Made by a program: the position numbers and the translations under genes. Under the pieces are notes generated by a model. It was given only the letters and a program-made list of their open reading frames with translations, did no database searches and had not been told where the DNA came from. From a virus, in IMG/VR virus record IMGVR_UViG_3300042914_004449, positions 1-20,150 of that record: a stretch of DNA of 20,150 nucleotides; one strand, given 5' to 3'. Positions 7,717 through 14,724 of the stretch are shown here, in pieces (positions within the stretch are counted from its first letter, which is position 1; each line of letters opens with the position of its first letter).

Positions 7717-8844
7717 TTAAATTACGTATATTTGACGAGGCATTGCTCTGAACTTCATTTGTTTATTTAGGTTTTCAGCGATAAGTGCTTCTCTTTCCAT
7801 AACCTTTTCAGGTCTCAATCTTGCTAACCACCCATTTTCACCAATCAATTCTTCTAATAACTTGGTCTTTTCATCTTTAGCTTCAGTTAATAAGCTTGTA
7901 TAGTCCATAGTAATTTCAGAATCAGGTGTTTTAAGATTACCACTATACTTTCCACGAACTCTTGCTAAAGTCTCTTTACAATAAGCGGTGAACCATCTTC
8001 TAACCCATTGTTGTCCAGGTACATTCAAATCCTCCCAACTTAATTCCTCAATAGGAACATCTGTAGGTAATTTAATAATATCAGGATTGTTTTTTAAACA
8101 ATCGGCTCTACTATCAGGTTCAACATCATAATACCAATACCATACGGCTCTACCTTCATAGTCACTATATTGGTTCCAGTTGAATCTACCCCCTGGTGTA
8201 TTATACAAGTGAATCAATTTTTTTCCGTCGGGTAAACCTGTGATTCTATAAGTTAATGAACCACCTAATATTCTGTTCAGGATATTGGCTTCTTGCATTC
8301 TAATCAAATAGTCAAAACCAGACATCATAAAATATGAACCCTGATATCCCATTTGAGCGTAACCCGCTTCATTTGCACCTAAACCAATTCCACCAAATCC
8401 AAATCCACCCAAACCCCCAAGACCAAACGCAGTCCACGGTTGATTACTGAACCATAAAAGTTCATTCACCTCACGACCCGCAGGAATTTCGTAAGTTTGT
8501 TTGTTACGTTCTAAAATGAAATAGTCTTTTTTAAGGACCCAAGGACCAACAGTTTGAAGACCCACAATTTTAGAATAGGAGTAGGAGAATTGTTGTTCAA
8601 AATCCATTGTTCTAGTTACCAAAGCACGAGCCACAGATTTTTCATTCATATTCAGATTAACTAAGTTAACCCACTGAGAATCTATCAACCACTGAAGAAT
8701 ATATTCTTCATAGTCTCCTAATGATAATTCCATAAGAGAGTCCATCATCTCATCTTCAAGTTCCACACTTCTAAGTGGGGCACCCAACAAATGTTTGACT
8801 CTCGTATATATTCTGGTTCTTTCTGGTTCTGGAAGTGCTGCCAT
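7717..8844 (-). CDS. 13: Neck protein, T4 gp13-like (probable)
   Basis: The 375-residue protein opens with a helical segment RIYTRVKHLLGAPLRSVELE (residues 11-30) and then DEMMDSLMELSLGDYEEYI. This order, an R..I...LGAP..xVEL(T/E)DE..xxxxxxA(L)xxYxEY pattern, is one I associate with gp13-type neck proteins of T4-like phages. Residues 140-170 form a striking glycine/phenylalanine-rich run (GLGGLGGFGFGGIGLG), followed by an aromatic region around 225-240 and a basic C-terminus. T4 gp13 is 309 residues, so this version is longer, partly because of the glycine-rich part. In T4, gp13 and gp14 close the filled head before tail joining. Here the gp13-like gene is on the opposite strand from gp14 and gp15, about 4 kb away. 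Another virion protein of the same type cannot be excluded. Confidence 0.55.
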   Translation of the reverse strand: MAALPEPERTRIYTRVKHLLGAPLRSVELEDEMMDSLMELSLGDYEEYILQWLIDSQWVNLVNLNMNEKSVARALVTRTMDFEQQFSYSYSKIVGLQTVGPWVLKKDYFILERNKQTYEIPAGREVNELLWFSNQPWTAFGLGGLGGFGFGGIGLGANEAGYAQMGYQGSYFMMSGFDYLIRMQEANILNRILGGSLTYRITGLPDGKKLIHLYNTPGGRFNWNQYSDYEGRAVWYWYYDVEPDSRADCLKNNPDIIKLPTDVPIEELSWEDLNVPGQQWVRRWFTAYCKETLARVRGKYSGNLKTPDSEITMDYTSLLTEAKDEKTKLLEELIGENGWLARLRPEKVMEREALIAENLNKQMKFRAMPRQIYVI

Positions 8845-8849
8845 ATCTA

Positions 8850-8856
8850 ATAAATA
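8850..8856 (-). promoter_or_regulatory. TATTTAT promoter-like motif upstream of the gp13-like gene
   Basis: In the sense of the minus-strand gene the sequence reads GAATATTTATTAGATATG, so TATTTAT ends only five bases before the ATG at 8844. As at 4149, a T4-like start point would give a leaderless or almost leaderless message. The motif lies in the 18-base gap after the SOD-nuclease stop codon. Confidence 0.45.
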
Positions 8857-8862
8857 TTCAAC

Positions 8863-10401
8863 TTATTCTATTTCGTGTAATAAGGAATTAATGTTGAAAA
8901 CGTACTTATCCTTATCACTAATAGGTTCATTCTTGAATATAAGTATCTTGTTAGTTTTAGGATTTATGAATATCAACCAATCTACTGTATAGTGTTTCAC
9001 ATTACCTGTGTTCATCAATTCAATTTGGTCACCATTAACTATTATGTTCGAGAAAGGTTTGATTTGAGCAGAGTACTCTGTACCATCTAAATTTATCATA
9101 ACATCGATACCTTTGAAGGCATCCATCTTAGCCCCATGAGAGCCAATTTTTTCAATTTTAGCTTTTCCTTCAAAGTAGTCTTCAATTTTTTTATTAGCAC
9201 TATTTTCAGACTTTTGTCCTCTATCCCAAAGTTTCTTTAAAACTTTAATGATATTAATAAAATCTTCATTTTCTTTTGTAAAAATTTCATTTTTGAAATG
9301 GTCTAAAGCAGAAATAAATCTTGCAGTTTCTTTCGGGTTCCTTTTTTCCTCTTTCCAAAACTGAAACTTCTTTTCAGGTTTTCCGATATTATCAATTTGT
9401 TTGTTAACAGCTTTTACTAATAGACAAAAGGCGTTGAAGTTTGTGTTCAAATTATTTAAAATGGACCTTCCCTCAGGAGATTCTACACCATAAAATCCAG
9501 ACATTTCTTGGGTTGTACCGTCAACCCAAAATTGAGAAAATCTTTTTTTCAGAACATCTGTTACACCGTCCTGATAAATTCTTTTAATTCTATTGTTGTT
9601 GATTAAATCTCTGAAAAAAATAACTTCTTTTGGGTCACAGAATTGGGGGTCTTTAGATTCAGTAATTAGTTTTTGAAAATTTGTACTTTCTAAAAGTTTG
9701 GTTTCTATTTTCATTTCATACATTTTCTGCACGAATTCCCAATTAACAACTTTCCAAAAGTTCGAGATATATTCATCTCTTTTGTTTCTGTACTTAAGAT
9801 AATATGCGTGTTCCCAAAGGTCTAGTCCAAGTAATGGAAATCCTCCACCTTCGATAACGTTCATTAAAGGGTTATCTTGGTTTGGTGTGGACATTATCTT
9901 AAGGGTATTTTTTGATGTAAGAACCAACCATACCCAACCAGAACCAAATCTGTCTTTTGCAACTGTTTCGAATTTCTTTTTGAAATTGTTAAACGTACCA
10001 TACTGTTTTGTGATTTTTTTGTAAAGGTCCCCATCAAGTTTCTTGGGGTTTGGGGTTAACATGTTCCAAAAAAGTGCGTGGTTGAATGCTCCTCCTGCAT
10101 TGTTTCTCACTGTTTGGTCATAACGACTTATGTTTTTTACAATCTTTTCTAAGTCTAAATCACCATGTTTTTTCTTTGAAAGGGCGGCGTTTAATTTATC
10201 CACATATCCCTTGTAATGTTTGTTATAATGAAAGTTCATCGTTTCTGCATCGATGAAAGATTTGAGGGCTGAATAAGAATAAGGTAATTTTTCTATTCCA
10301 ATTTTTTTCATTTCATTTATCAACAACTTCTTTTCTTCTTGTATGTGGTTTTCGAATATTTGTTTTTCGAGTTGTTGAATTTTTTCTTCAATTTTCTTCA
10401 T
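8863..10401 (-). CDS. Mn/Fe superoxide dismutase fused to a predicted PD-(D/E)XK nuclease domain
   Basis: The protein has 512 residues, against about 200 for a normal SOD. Residues 1-35 form a charged, coiled-coil-like helix. Residues 38-225 are an Fe/Mn-type SOD with all four metal ligands: H58, H108 in FNHALFW, and D194 and H198 in LDLWEHAYY; the gateway residues H62 and Y66 are also present. Second-sphere residues favour manganese: Gly at 103-104 where FeSOD has its Gln, and Q175 in NQD as in MnSOD. Residues 230-390 are helical and unrecognised. Residues 395-490 look like a PD-(D/E)XK nuclease core: E399 on a helix, then GID433 and Q446-I-K448, followed by the strand VDWLIFI; here Gln replaces the usual acidic residue before x-K. 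The gene has its own promoter-like motif and is followed by the neck gene 18 bases on, suggesting late expression. Confidence 0.85.
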   Translation of the reverse strand: MKKIEEKIQQLEKQIFENHIQEEKKLLINEMKKIGIEKLPYSYSALKSFIDAETMNFHYNKHYKGYVDKLNAALSKKKHGDLDLEKIVKNISRYDQTVRNNAGGAFNHALFWNMLTPNPKKLDGDLYKKITKQYGTFNNFKKKFETVAKDRFGSGWVWLVLTSKNTLKIMSTPNQDNPLMNVIEGGGFPLLGLDLWEHAYYLKYRNKRDEYISNFWKVVNWEFVQKMYEMKIETKLLESTNFQKLITESKDPQFCDPKEVIFFRDLINNNRIKRIYQDGVTDVLKKRFSQFWVDGTTQEMSGFYGVESPEGRSILNNLNTNFNAFCLLVKAVNKQIDNIGKPEKKFQFWKEEKRNPKETARFISALDHFKNEIFTKENEDFINIIKVLKKLWDRGQKSENSANKKIEDYFEGKAKIEKIGSHGAKMDAFKGIDVMINLDGTEYSAQIKPFSNIIVNGDQIELMNTGNVKHYTVDWLIFINPKTNKILIFKNEPISDKDKYVFNINSLLHEIE

Positions 10402-10407
10402 GTATTG

Positions 10408-10434
10408 GAGTTATTTGTTTTATATAAATAACTC
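10408..10434. repeat. Perfect inverted repeat in front of the SOD-nuclease gene
   Basis: GAGTTATTT (10408-10416) and AAATAACTC (10426-10434) form a 9-bp inverted repeat with a nine-base spacer, ending seven bases from the SOD-nuclease start codon. It contains the TATTTAT motif in one arm. It could be a DNA operator, a leader hairpin that influences start-codon access, or part of a terminator for the upstream 69-residue gene, although no T-tract follows on the minus strand. Confidence 0.6.
10424..10430 (-). promoter_or_regulatory. TATTTAT promoter-like motif upstream of the SOD-nuclease gene
   Basis: Read in the sense of the minus strand the region is GAGTTATTTATATAAAAC. TATTTAT ends 22 bases before the start codon at 10401 and lies in one arm of a perfect inverted repeat. 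Confidence 0.42.
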
Positions 10435-10459
10435 GTAATTGTTTTAATTTCTTTCAATT

Positions 10460-10669
10460 CTATATTTTTTCATAGATATCGCTGTTTGTTGGGAGAGCTA
10501 ATGTGTTGTTATGATATATGATTTTACCGTCATCAGAGAATCCTGATATGGTTACAATTTCACCTAAAGATACGTTTGCTAAAAGTCTTTTTTCTATTCT
10601 ATCGGTTATGATTTTTATCTTATCACCAATTTTTAATTCAATATTTCGATGATTGATTACTTTATCCAT
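10460..10669 (-). CDS. Small hypothetical protein, possible SH3-like barrel
   Basis: The 69-residue protein has the layout IELKIGDKIKIITD, then LGEIVTISGFSDDGKIIYHN. This strand-turn pattern, with a KxGDxxxI start and a GxIVTIxGF strand, resembles small SH3-like or KOW-like beta-barrels, but I cannot assign a family. It is the third gene of the SET-SNF2 unit, starting eight bases after the helicase stop. Its start follows TTTTTTCT with no Shine-Dalgarno. The tight spacing and good codon order make it a likely real gene. Confidence 0.65.
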   Translation of the reverse strand: MDKVINHRNIELKIGDKIKIITDRIEKRLLANVSLGEIVTISGFSDDGKIIYHNNTLALPTNSDIYEKI

Positions 10670-10677
10670 AGAAAAAA

Positions 10678-12438
10678 TTAAGGGCGGAGTTCATTTATTC
10701 TTCTCAATATTTCTTCTGCAACGTCACCTCCACCAAGGTTGTCTCCCATTACTGTGGCAATGACTTGTTTCTTGTTGTTGAGAATATCATAAATAACCCC
10801 TTCGATTGTATTTTCAAAGATTGGGTAGTACACAAGTACGTTGTTTTTTTGTCCAAACCTGTAAGCTCTATCTTCCGCTTGGGAATGGTCTGAGGGTAAA
10901 AAAGATAGGTCGTTCATTATAACAGCTTCCGCTGCGGTTAAAGTTAAACCAACACCCGCGGCTTTGATGTTACCAACAAAGACTTTAATTTTTTCATTTT
11001 CTTGGAATTGGTCAACACTATATTGTCTGTCGTGTTTTGCCATCGAACCGTCTACCTTTACAGCAGATTTTCCAAAGTGTTCAACAATCTGATTGAGAGA
11101 GTCTGTAAAATTACAGAAAATGATTACTTTCTTTCCCTGTTCTAAAATGTTCTCCGCTAATTCTATTGTTTGGGAAATTTTTTCATTCGCAATCACTTGT
11201 CTTACTTTTGTAAGTTTAGTGAATTGTACTGTTAATGATTTAGACTCGTCAGGGTTTTTTTCGTACCAATTAAAATATTCACCCATTAACTCTTCGTAAT
11301 CTTTTGACTTTAGTCTTAGATAGACGGGGGTAATAATTTTATCAGGTAAGTCTAACACATCTTCTTTGAGTCTTCTTGTGATTGTGTTGGATGTTCTCTC
11401 ACGTAATTCCTCTAAATTTGAGGAACCCATCACGTTCCAAACTTTTCTCGCTCCAACCTTGAATTGATACCCACTACAATATCTTATAACATAAGCCATC
11501 CAATTCTTTGCAACAGGTGAATCAACAAGGCTTAATAAATTGTAATAGTCTATTGGACGTGAGGTCATTGGGGTACCAGTCAACAACCACAAACGGTCAA
11601 CTCTTTTAACGATGTCGTTTATTACTTTTGTCCTTTGGGCTTGAGCATTTTTGATATAGTGTGCCTCATCAACGACCACCAAATCAAAATTGGCAGATAA
11701 AATTTGAGAATCATCTTTCTTTTTAGAGTCATGGAAATTTTTTAATATGTCGTAGTTTATTATAACAAAGTCGTGTTCGGTACTGAAATTCTTACCTTCC
11801 GCAATATAAATTGTTCTGTCCGAGTAATTTTCAATTTCTCTCTTCCAATTTATCTTCAAAGTTGCTGGACAAATTATCAAAACTTTTTTTGCACCTGATT
11901 CTAAAGCTGCGATAATGGTCGAGGTTGTTTTACCTAAACCCATATCGTCGGCTAAAATGTATTTTTTATTTTCAACTAATTTTTGAATTGCTTCTTTTTG
12001 ATGGGACAGCGGAGGTCTTTTAGAATATTTGTCGTAGTTAATTACAACATCTTTTACAGTATTGTCTTTGATAATTGAAGCTTTGGGTAACCAAAAATCA
12101 TGTAGTTGTTCGGTTTCAAAAACTTTCCCCCAAATATGATATGCTTTGTCTTTTTCTGCCAATAACTTTTCTACCCAAACCCTTTGAGGTACTTCAGTAT
12201 ACAATTTATCATCAGCTAGTTTTTGTGCGAAGTATGCATCGAGAATCACCCACTTCTTTGCAACCTTAGGTTGTTTGTCGTGGTTGTTAATTATATATTC
12301 GGATTGACTTCTTGTTGGATAGAATTTCTTATTTATTTGAGATTTTCTTTTTAACTCCAATATATAATTGTTCGCTCCTTCATAATTTTCAAGTAGCGAA
12401 AGTGCTTTTGATTCTAATGATATTTCGGTTAAACTCAT
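10678..12438 (-). CDS. SNF2-family helicase/ATPase
   Basis: A 586-residue superfamily 2 DNA translocase. I chose the ATG at 12438 over an in-frame ATG at 12471, because it overlaps the SET-gene stop as ATGA and leaves a natural N-terminus (MSLTEISLES). Motifs in order: Q-like LSHQKEAI (145-151), Walker A ADDMGLGKTT (163-172), DEAH (257-260), motif III LTGTP (286-290), a C-terminal RecA domain with VIIFCNFTDSL (438-448), motif V GNIKAAGVGLTLT (489-501) and motif VI QAEDRAYRFGQ (520-530). The QxxxRxxRxGQ signature is typical of SNF2 proteins such as SMARCAL1 or RapA. A 140-residue N-terminal region of unknown fold precedes the ATPase. It may fill the place of T4 UvsW in fork remodelling and recombination; that is inference. 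Confidence 0.93.
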   Translation of the reverse strand: MSLTEISLESKALSLLENYEGANNYILELKRKSQINKKFYPTRSQSEYIINNHDKQPKVAKKWVILDAYFAQKLADDKLYTEVPQRVWVEKLLAEKDKAYHIWGKVFETEQLHDFWLPKASIIKDNTVKDVVINYDKYSKRPPLSHQKEAIQKLVENKKYILADDMGLGKTTSTIIAALESGAKKVLIICPATLKINWKREIENYSDRTIYIAEGKNFSTEHDFVIINYDILKNFHDSKKKDDSQILSANFDLVVVDEAHYIKNAQAQRTKVINDIVKRVDRLWLLTGTPMTSRPIDYYNLLSLVDSPVAKNWMAYVIRYCSGYQFKVGARKVWNVMGSSNLEELRERTSNTITRRLKEDVLDLPDKIITPVYLRLKSKDYEELMGEYFNWYEKNPDESKSLTVQFTKLTKVRQVIANEKISQTIELAENILEQGKKVIIFCNFTDSLNQIVEHFGKSAVKVDGSMAKHDRQYSVDQFQENEKIKVFVGNIKAAGVGLTLTAAEAVIMNDLSFLPSDHSQAEDRAYRFGQKNNVLVYYPIFENTIEGVIYDILNNKKQVIATVMGDNLGGGDVAEEILRRINELRP

Positions 12439-12830
12439 TTTACCTCGACATGGGTTCTCCCATCTGACCAATAATTTTCATCACCATAGTAGATGAAAAT
12501 CTCTTCTCCTTTTTTAATTGGTTTTGTTGAGAAGAATATGAATGTTTTATTTTCAACGTCATTTGTCCAATTAGCGTTTGGTGTATTTGAGTGGTTGTAT
12601 AATGAACCGTATCCAAGAGCAACAACGAAGTTTGTCCAAGATTCTGACCTCGGCCATTCAAATGCGTAGTCAACTAATGTATAGTTTATTTCCCCTCTTT
12701 TTGCTGGAAGAAATAAGATAGGACATATTTCAATTACTTCATCTTTATCTATATCCTGTGTTGCAAAAACCCCTAAACCATGTATAGGGCTTTCTTTAAA
12801 TTCAATCTTGTGTTGTTTTTTCTTTTCCAT
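12435..12830 (-). CDS. SET-domain protein, probable lysine methyltransferase
   Basis: The 131-residue protein is almost exactly one SET domain. Visible parts: KESPIHGLGVFATQDI (residues 12-27), the SET-I-like region, GSLYNHSNTPNANW (75-88) with the N79-H80-S81 and P84-N85 elements that form the S-adenosylmethionine-binding pseudoknot, and IKKGEEIFIYYGDENYW (105-121), where Y115 or Y114 should be the active-site tyrosine. There is no cysteine-rich pre- or post-SET part. The size is like that of the chlorovirus vSET enzyme (119 residues). Its stop overlaps the SNF2 start (ATGA), so the two should be made together. The target, a phage protein or a host DNA-associated or ribosomal protein, cannot be read from the sequence. 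Confidence 0.87.
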   Translation of the reverse strand: MEKKKQHKIEFKESPIHGLGVFATQDIDKDEVIEICPILFLPAKRGEINYTLVDYAFEWPRSESWTNFVVALGYGSLYNHSNTPNANWTNDVENKTFIFFSTKPIKKGEEIFIYYGDENYWSDGRTHVEVK

Positions 12831-12858
12831 TTGAAATAAAATATAATTATTAATAAGG

Positions 12859-12865
12859 TATTTAT
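12859..12865 (+). promoter_or_regulatory. TATTTAT promoter-like motif upstream of the gp14-like gene
   Basis: TATTTATCAATAA (12859-12871) is identical over 13 bases to the sequence upstream of the tail sheath gene (14685-14697). It lies in the divergent space between the SET gene and the gp14-like gene and ends 24 bases before the ATG at 12890. Confidence 0.5.
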
Positions 12866-12889
12866 CAATAAGATTAAAATTAATTCATA

Positions 12890-13405
12890 ATGGCGGAAAA
12901 ATTAGTTCCTATAACAAGACTCGGTAAATTTTTTGGTGGTGAGGACTATGCCTTAGATATTGGTATGGGGGAAGAGTGGCTTATAGGGGATATGAACTTT
13001 ACTGTTATTCTTTATAGAATCGATAGATACAAAACCAAAACCGATGATGTTTATGGTGAAGTTTTAGAAGATGGAATACAATTTTTAGCACCTGTTGAAC
13101 TCAAGGGTTTAGTTCAAGTTATGGCACCTACAAACAAAAGTGTTGGTAATTCTAGAGTTGAAATACAAGAACCAGGTAATATGAAATTTAGTATCTATCA
13201 AAAAACTTTGGATGATATGGGCGTTGAGATATTCATGGGTGATTATTTTGGATATTATGAAAGTGAAGATAGAGTTAGATATTATGTGGTTAGTGATGAT
13301 GGATATGTAAAATCAGATAATAAACATACCTATGGTGGATACAAACCTTTTTATAGAACTGTTACTGCAACATGGGTAAGTGAAAACGAGTTCAACGGAA
13401 TTTAA
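12890..13405 (+). CDS. 14: Neck/head-completion protein, T4 gp14-like (probable)
   Basis: The 171-residue protein has an alternating beta pattern. YRIDRYKTKTDDVYGE (residues 42-57) is like the region of gp14 where a structural strand is followed by a D-x-x-(F/Y)GE element. The last third, GDYFGYYESEDRVRYYVV and then KPFYRTVTATWV, matches the gp14 order of GD, strand, E/V-rich strand and PFYxxG-type turn. T4 gp14 is 256 residues, so this version is shorter. In T4, gp14 binds gp13 at the portal to form the neck. The gene is directly upstream of the gp15-like gene, as in T4, which raises confidence. The ATG follows AATTCATA, with no Shine-Dalgarno. Confidence 0.55.
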   Translation: MAEKLVPITRLGKFFGGEDYALDIGMGEEWLIGDMNFTVILYRIDRYKTKTDDVYGEVLEDGIQFLAPVELKGLVQVMAPTNKSVGNSRVEIQEPGNMKFSIYQKTLDDMGVEIFMGDYFGYYESEDRVRYYVVSDDGYVKSDNKHTYGGYKPFYRTVTATWVSENEFNGI

Positions 13406-13406
13406 T

Positions 13407-14447
13407 ATGCCTTTACCAAAACAAGTAATACCTACACTTCCTTTAGTTCCGAAGAAGACTTTATCGGAAAGAAGGGAACAATTATTAGAATACATCAATA
13501 AAGACGGTACCTACCTTCCTAAGTCTGTTCTACATGCAGATTTGGATAGGGGTATGCTCGACTTTGTTAAAGGGGATTTACAAGTTGTTACCGCGGGTAA
13601 GATAGTCCCGATGATTGATATAATTCTAACAACACAGAACTGGTCTCAATATGTTGAATCTGCAACCTTTGTAAACTTGGATTATAATGCGGAGCCTCCT
13701 TTCATTACTCTTGTTAGACAACCTGAAGTAAAGTACGGTACAAATCCATCACTTCAATATACTATTCCAAATAGAAAACAATTCTATTATGCGTCAGTTC
13801 CTACATGGAATGGTAACGAACAAGGTATGGACATTTATACAATTCCTCAACCAGTTCCTGTTGATATAAACTATAGTGTTAAGATTGTTTGTAATAGAAT
13901 GAGGGAACTGAATCAATTGAACAAAGTTGTTCTCCAAAAGTTCTCATCAAGACAAGCCTACACTTTTATTAAGGGTCAGTATGTTCCAATAATCATGAAC
14001 AATATCTCTGATGAATCTCAGATGACTTTGGATGCGAGAAAATATTATATTCAGAGCTATGACTTCACCATGTTGGGATATCTAATAGATGAGGAAGAGT
14101 TCCAAGTAAAGCCTGCCATTGCGAGACTTGCACAAGTTGTCGAAGTTGATACTTCTTTATTTAAATCAAGAAGAAAAAAATATCCAGAAAACCCGTCGGA
14201 GTTTTTATCCAACTTTCTTTATGTTAGTGGTGTTACAAGTTTGTCTGAAATAATTGATTTTACTGCAGACATGACTTGGATTGGGTCAGAAAATATTTCT
14301 AACTTTGATGTTTATATAAATGGAGATTATTATGGTTCAAATGTTAATAAGATTCAAATCACAACAAATGATACTTTAACAATATCTGTAACCAAAAATG
14401 ATAACACTCAGGAGGGATTAATTAAGTTTGATTGTAACTTAGTTTAA
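13407..14447 (+). CDS. 15: Tail terminator/sheath-stabilising protein, T4 gp15-like
   Basis: I chose the ATG at 13407 (346 residues), one base after the preceding stop and preceded by TTTAAT, over an in-frame ATG at 13380 that would overlap the upstream gene. The central region matches gp15: IPQPVPVDINYSVKIVCNRM (residues 148-167), a long helix, VPIIMNNI, and a run with R.YYIQSYDFTMLGYLID (near 222-237). In T4 gp15 the same order of P.pv..YE..I......., iP......., and R.iewsltF.v.Gy(m) is seen. gp15 caps the finished tail and joins it to the neck. T4 gp15 is 272 residues; here about 80 additional C-terminal residues (from about 265) form an Ig-like or carbohydrate-binding-like beta domain. The stop shares bases with the stop of the opposing small gene. 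Confidence 0.7.
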   Translation: MPLPKQVIPTLPLVPKKTLSERREQLLEYINKDGTYLPKSVLHADLDRGMLDFVKGDLQVVTAGKIVPMIDIILTTQNWSQYVESATFVNLDYNAEPPFITLVRQPEVKYGTNPSLQYTIPNRKQFYYASVPTWNGNEQGMDIYTIPQPVPVDINYSVKIVCNRMRELNQLNKVVLQKFSSRQAYTFIKGQYVPIIMNNISDESQMTLDARKYYIQSYDFTMLGYLIDEEEFQVKPAIARLAQVVEVDTSLFKSRRKKYPENPSEFLSNFLYVSGVTSLSEIIDFTADMTWIGSENISNFDVYINGDYYGSNVNKIQITTNDTLTISVTKNDNTQEGLIKFDCNLV

Positions 14448-14605
14448 TTTTCACCGTAGACATCTTTCTTTTCCTTACACTTCTCGATAATAAGATTTTC
14501 AAGAAACTTATAAATTTTTATTCCCCTCTTATCACAGTATTTTTTCAATATATCGTGGGACTCAGGTGATATCTTTATGTTCTTTATTTCCTTCTTTGTT
14601 TTCAT
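14444..14605 (-). CDS. Small ribbon-helix-helix DNA-binding protein (probable)
   Basis: A 53-residue protein starting at ATG 14605 and ending at TAA 14444-14446, two bases of which overlap the stop codon of the gp15-like gene. After a basic start (MKTKKEIKN), the order is a short strand IKISP, a helix ESHDILKKYCDKRG, a turn, and a second helix KIYKFLENLIIEKCKEK. This strand-helix-helix layout and length are those of Arc/CopG-type regulators, which act as dimers binding palindromic sites. It lies alone on the minus strand in the gap before the sheath gene; a perfect 10-bp palindrome (14646-14655) lies 41 bases upstream of its start. Role as a repressor of itself or of the sheath promoter is inference. 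Confidence 0.7.
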   Translation of the reverse strand: MKTKKEIKNIKISPESHDILKKYCDKRGIKIYKFLENLIIEKCKEKKDVYGEN

Positions 14606-14641
14606 AGGCAGAAAAAAGGTAGAATTTATTCTCCCTGTTTA

Positions 14642-14663
14642 CAAATAGATATCTAAAAGTCAA
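14642..14663 (-). promoter_or_regulatory. Possible host-type promoter of the ribbon-helix-helix gene
   Basis: On the minus strand, TTGAC (14659-14663) is followed by TATTTG ending at 14642, 36 bases before the start codon. The Bacteroidota primary promoter is TTTG, about 19-21 bases, TAnnTTTG; this site fits with mismatches (TCTATTTG). It suggests early or middle expression by host polymerase, but the match is loose. Confidence 0.3.
14646..14655. repeat. Perfect 10-bp palindrome, possible operator
   Basis: TAGATATCTA is its own reverse complement. It overlaps the TATTTG element of the putative ribbon-helix-helix gene promoter and lies 30 bases before the TATTTAT motif of the tail sheath gene. 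A palindrome beside a ribbon-helix-helix gene suggests autoregulation, but short AT-rich palindromes also arise by chance. Confidence 0.4.
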
Positions 14664-14684
14664 GTTTTTTCAATCAGATATGAA

Positions 14685-14691
14685 TATTTAT
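14685..14691 (+). promoter_or_regulatory. TATTTAT promoter-like motif upstream of the tail sheath gene
   Basis: TATTTATCAATAA (14685-14697) repeats the 13 bases found before the gp14-like gene. It lies 33 bases before the sheath ATG at 14725, leaving a short A/T-rich leader. Confidence 0.5.
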
Positions 14692-14724
14692 CAATAAAAT
14701 AAATCTGCAAAGAACAATTTTATA

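Noticed and set aside
8413-8428. Glycine-rich run in the gp13-like protein as a DNA repeat or frameshift
   Set aside because: The underlying codons vary and the frame is open on both sides, so it is a real protein segment, not a repeat expansion or error.
12438-12471. Upstream in-frame start for the SNF2 gene (ATG at 12471)
   Set aside because: It would overlap the SET gene by 37 bases and add a basic, Cys-containing tail. The ATG at 12438 makes the classic ATGA overlap with the SET stop.
12440-12673. Second minus-strand frame of 77 codons inside the SET gene
   Set aside because: It is fully contained in the SET reading frame, is low in complexity and shows no motif; a shadow frame.
13380-13407. 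Upstream in-frame start for the gp15-like gene
   Set aside because: It overlaps the gp14-like gene by 26 bases. The ATG at 13407 is one base after that stop and has the AT-rich TTTAAT context seen at other starts.
14448-14724. A tRNA or other structured RNA gene in the largest gap
   Set aside because: No cloverleaf arms or CCA end were seen. The gap is explained by the small minus-strand gene and promoter elements.
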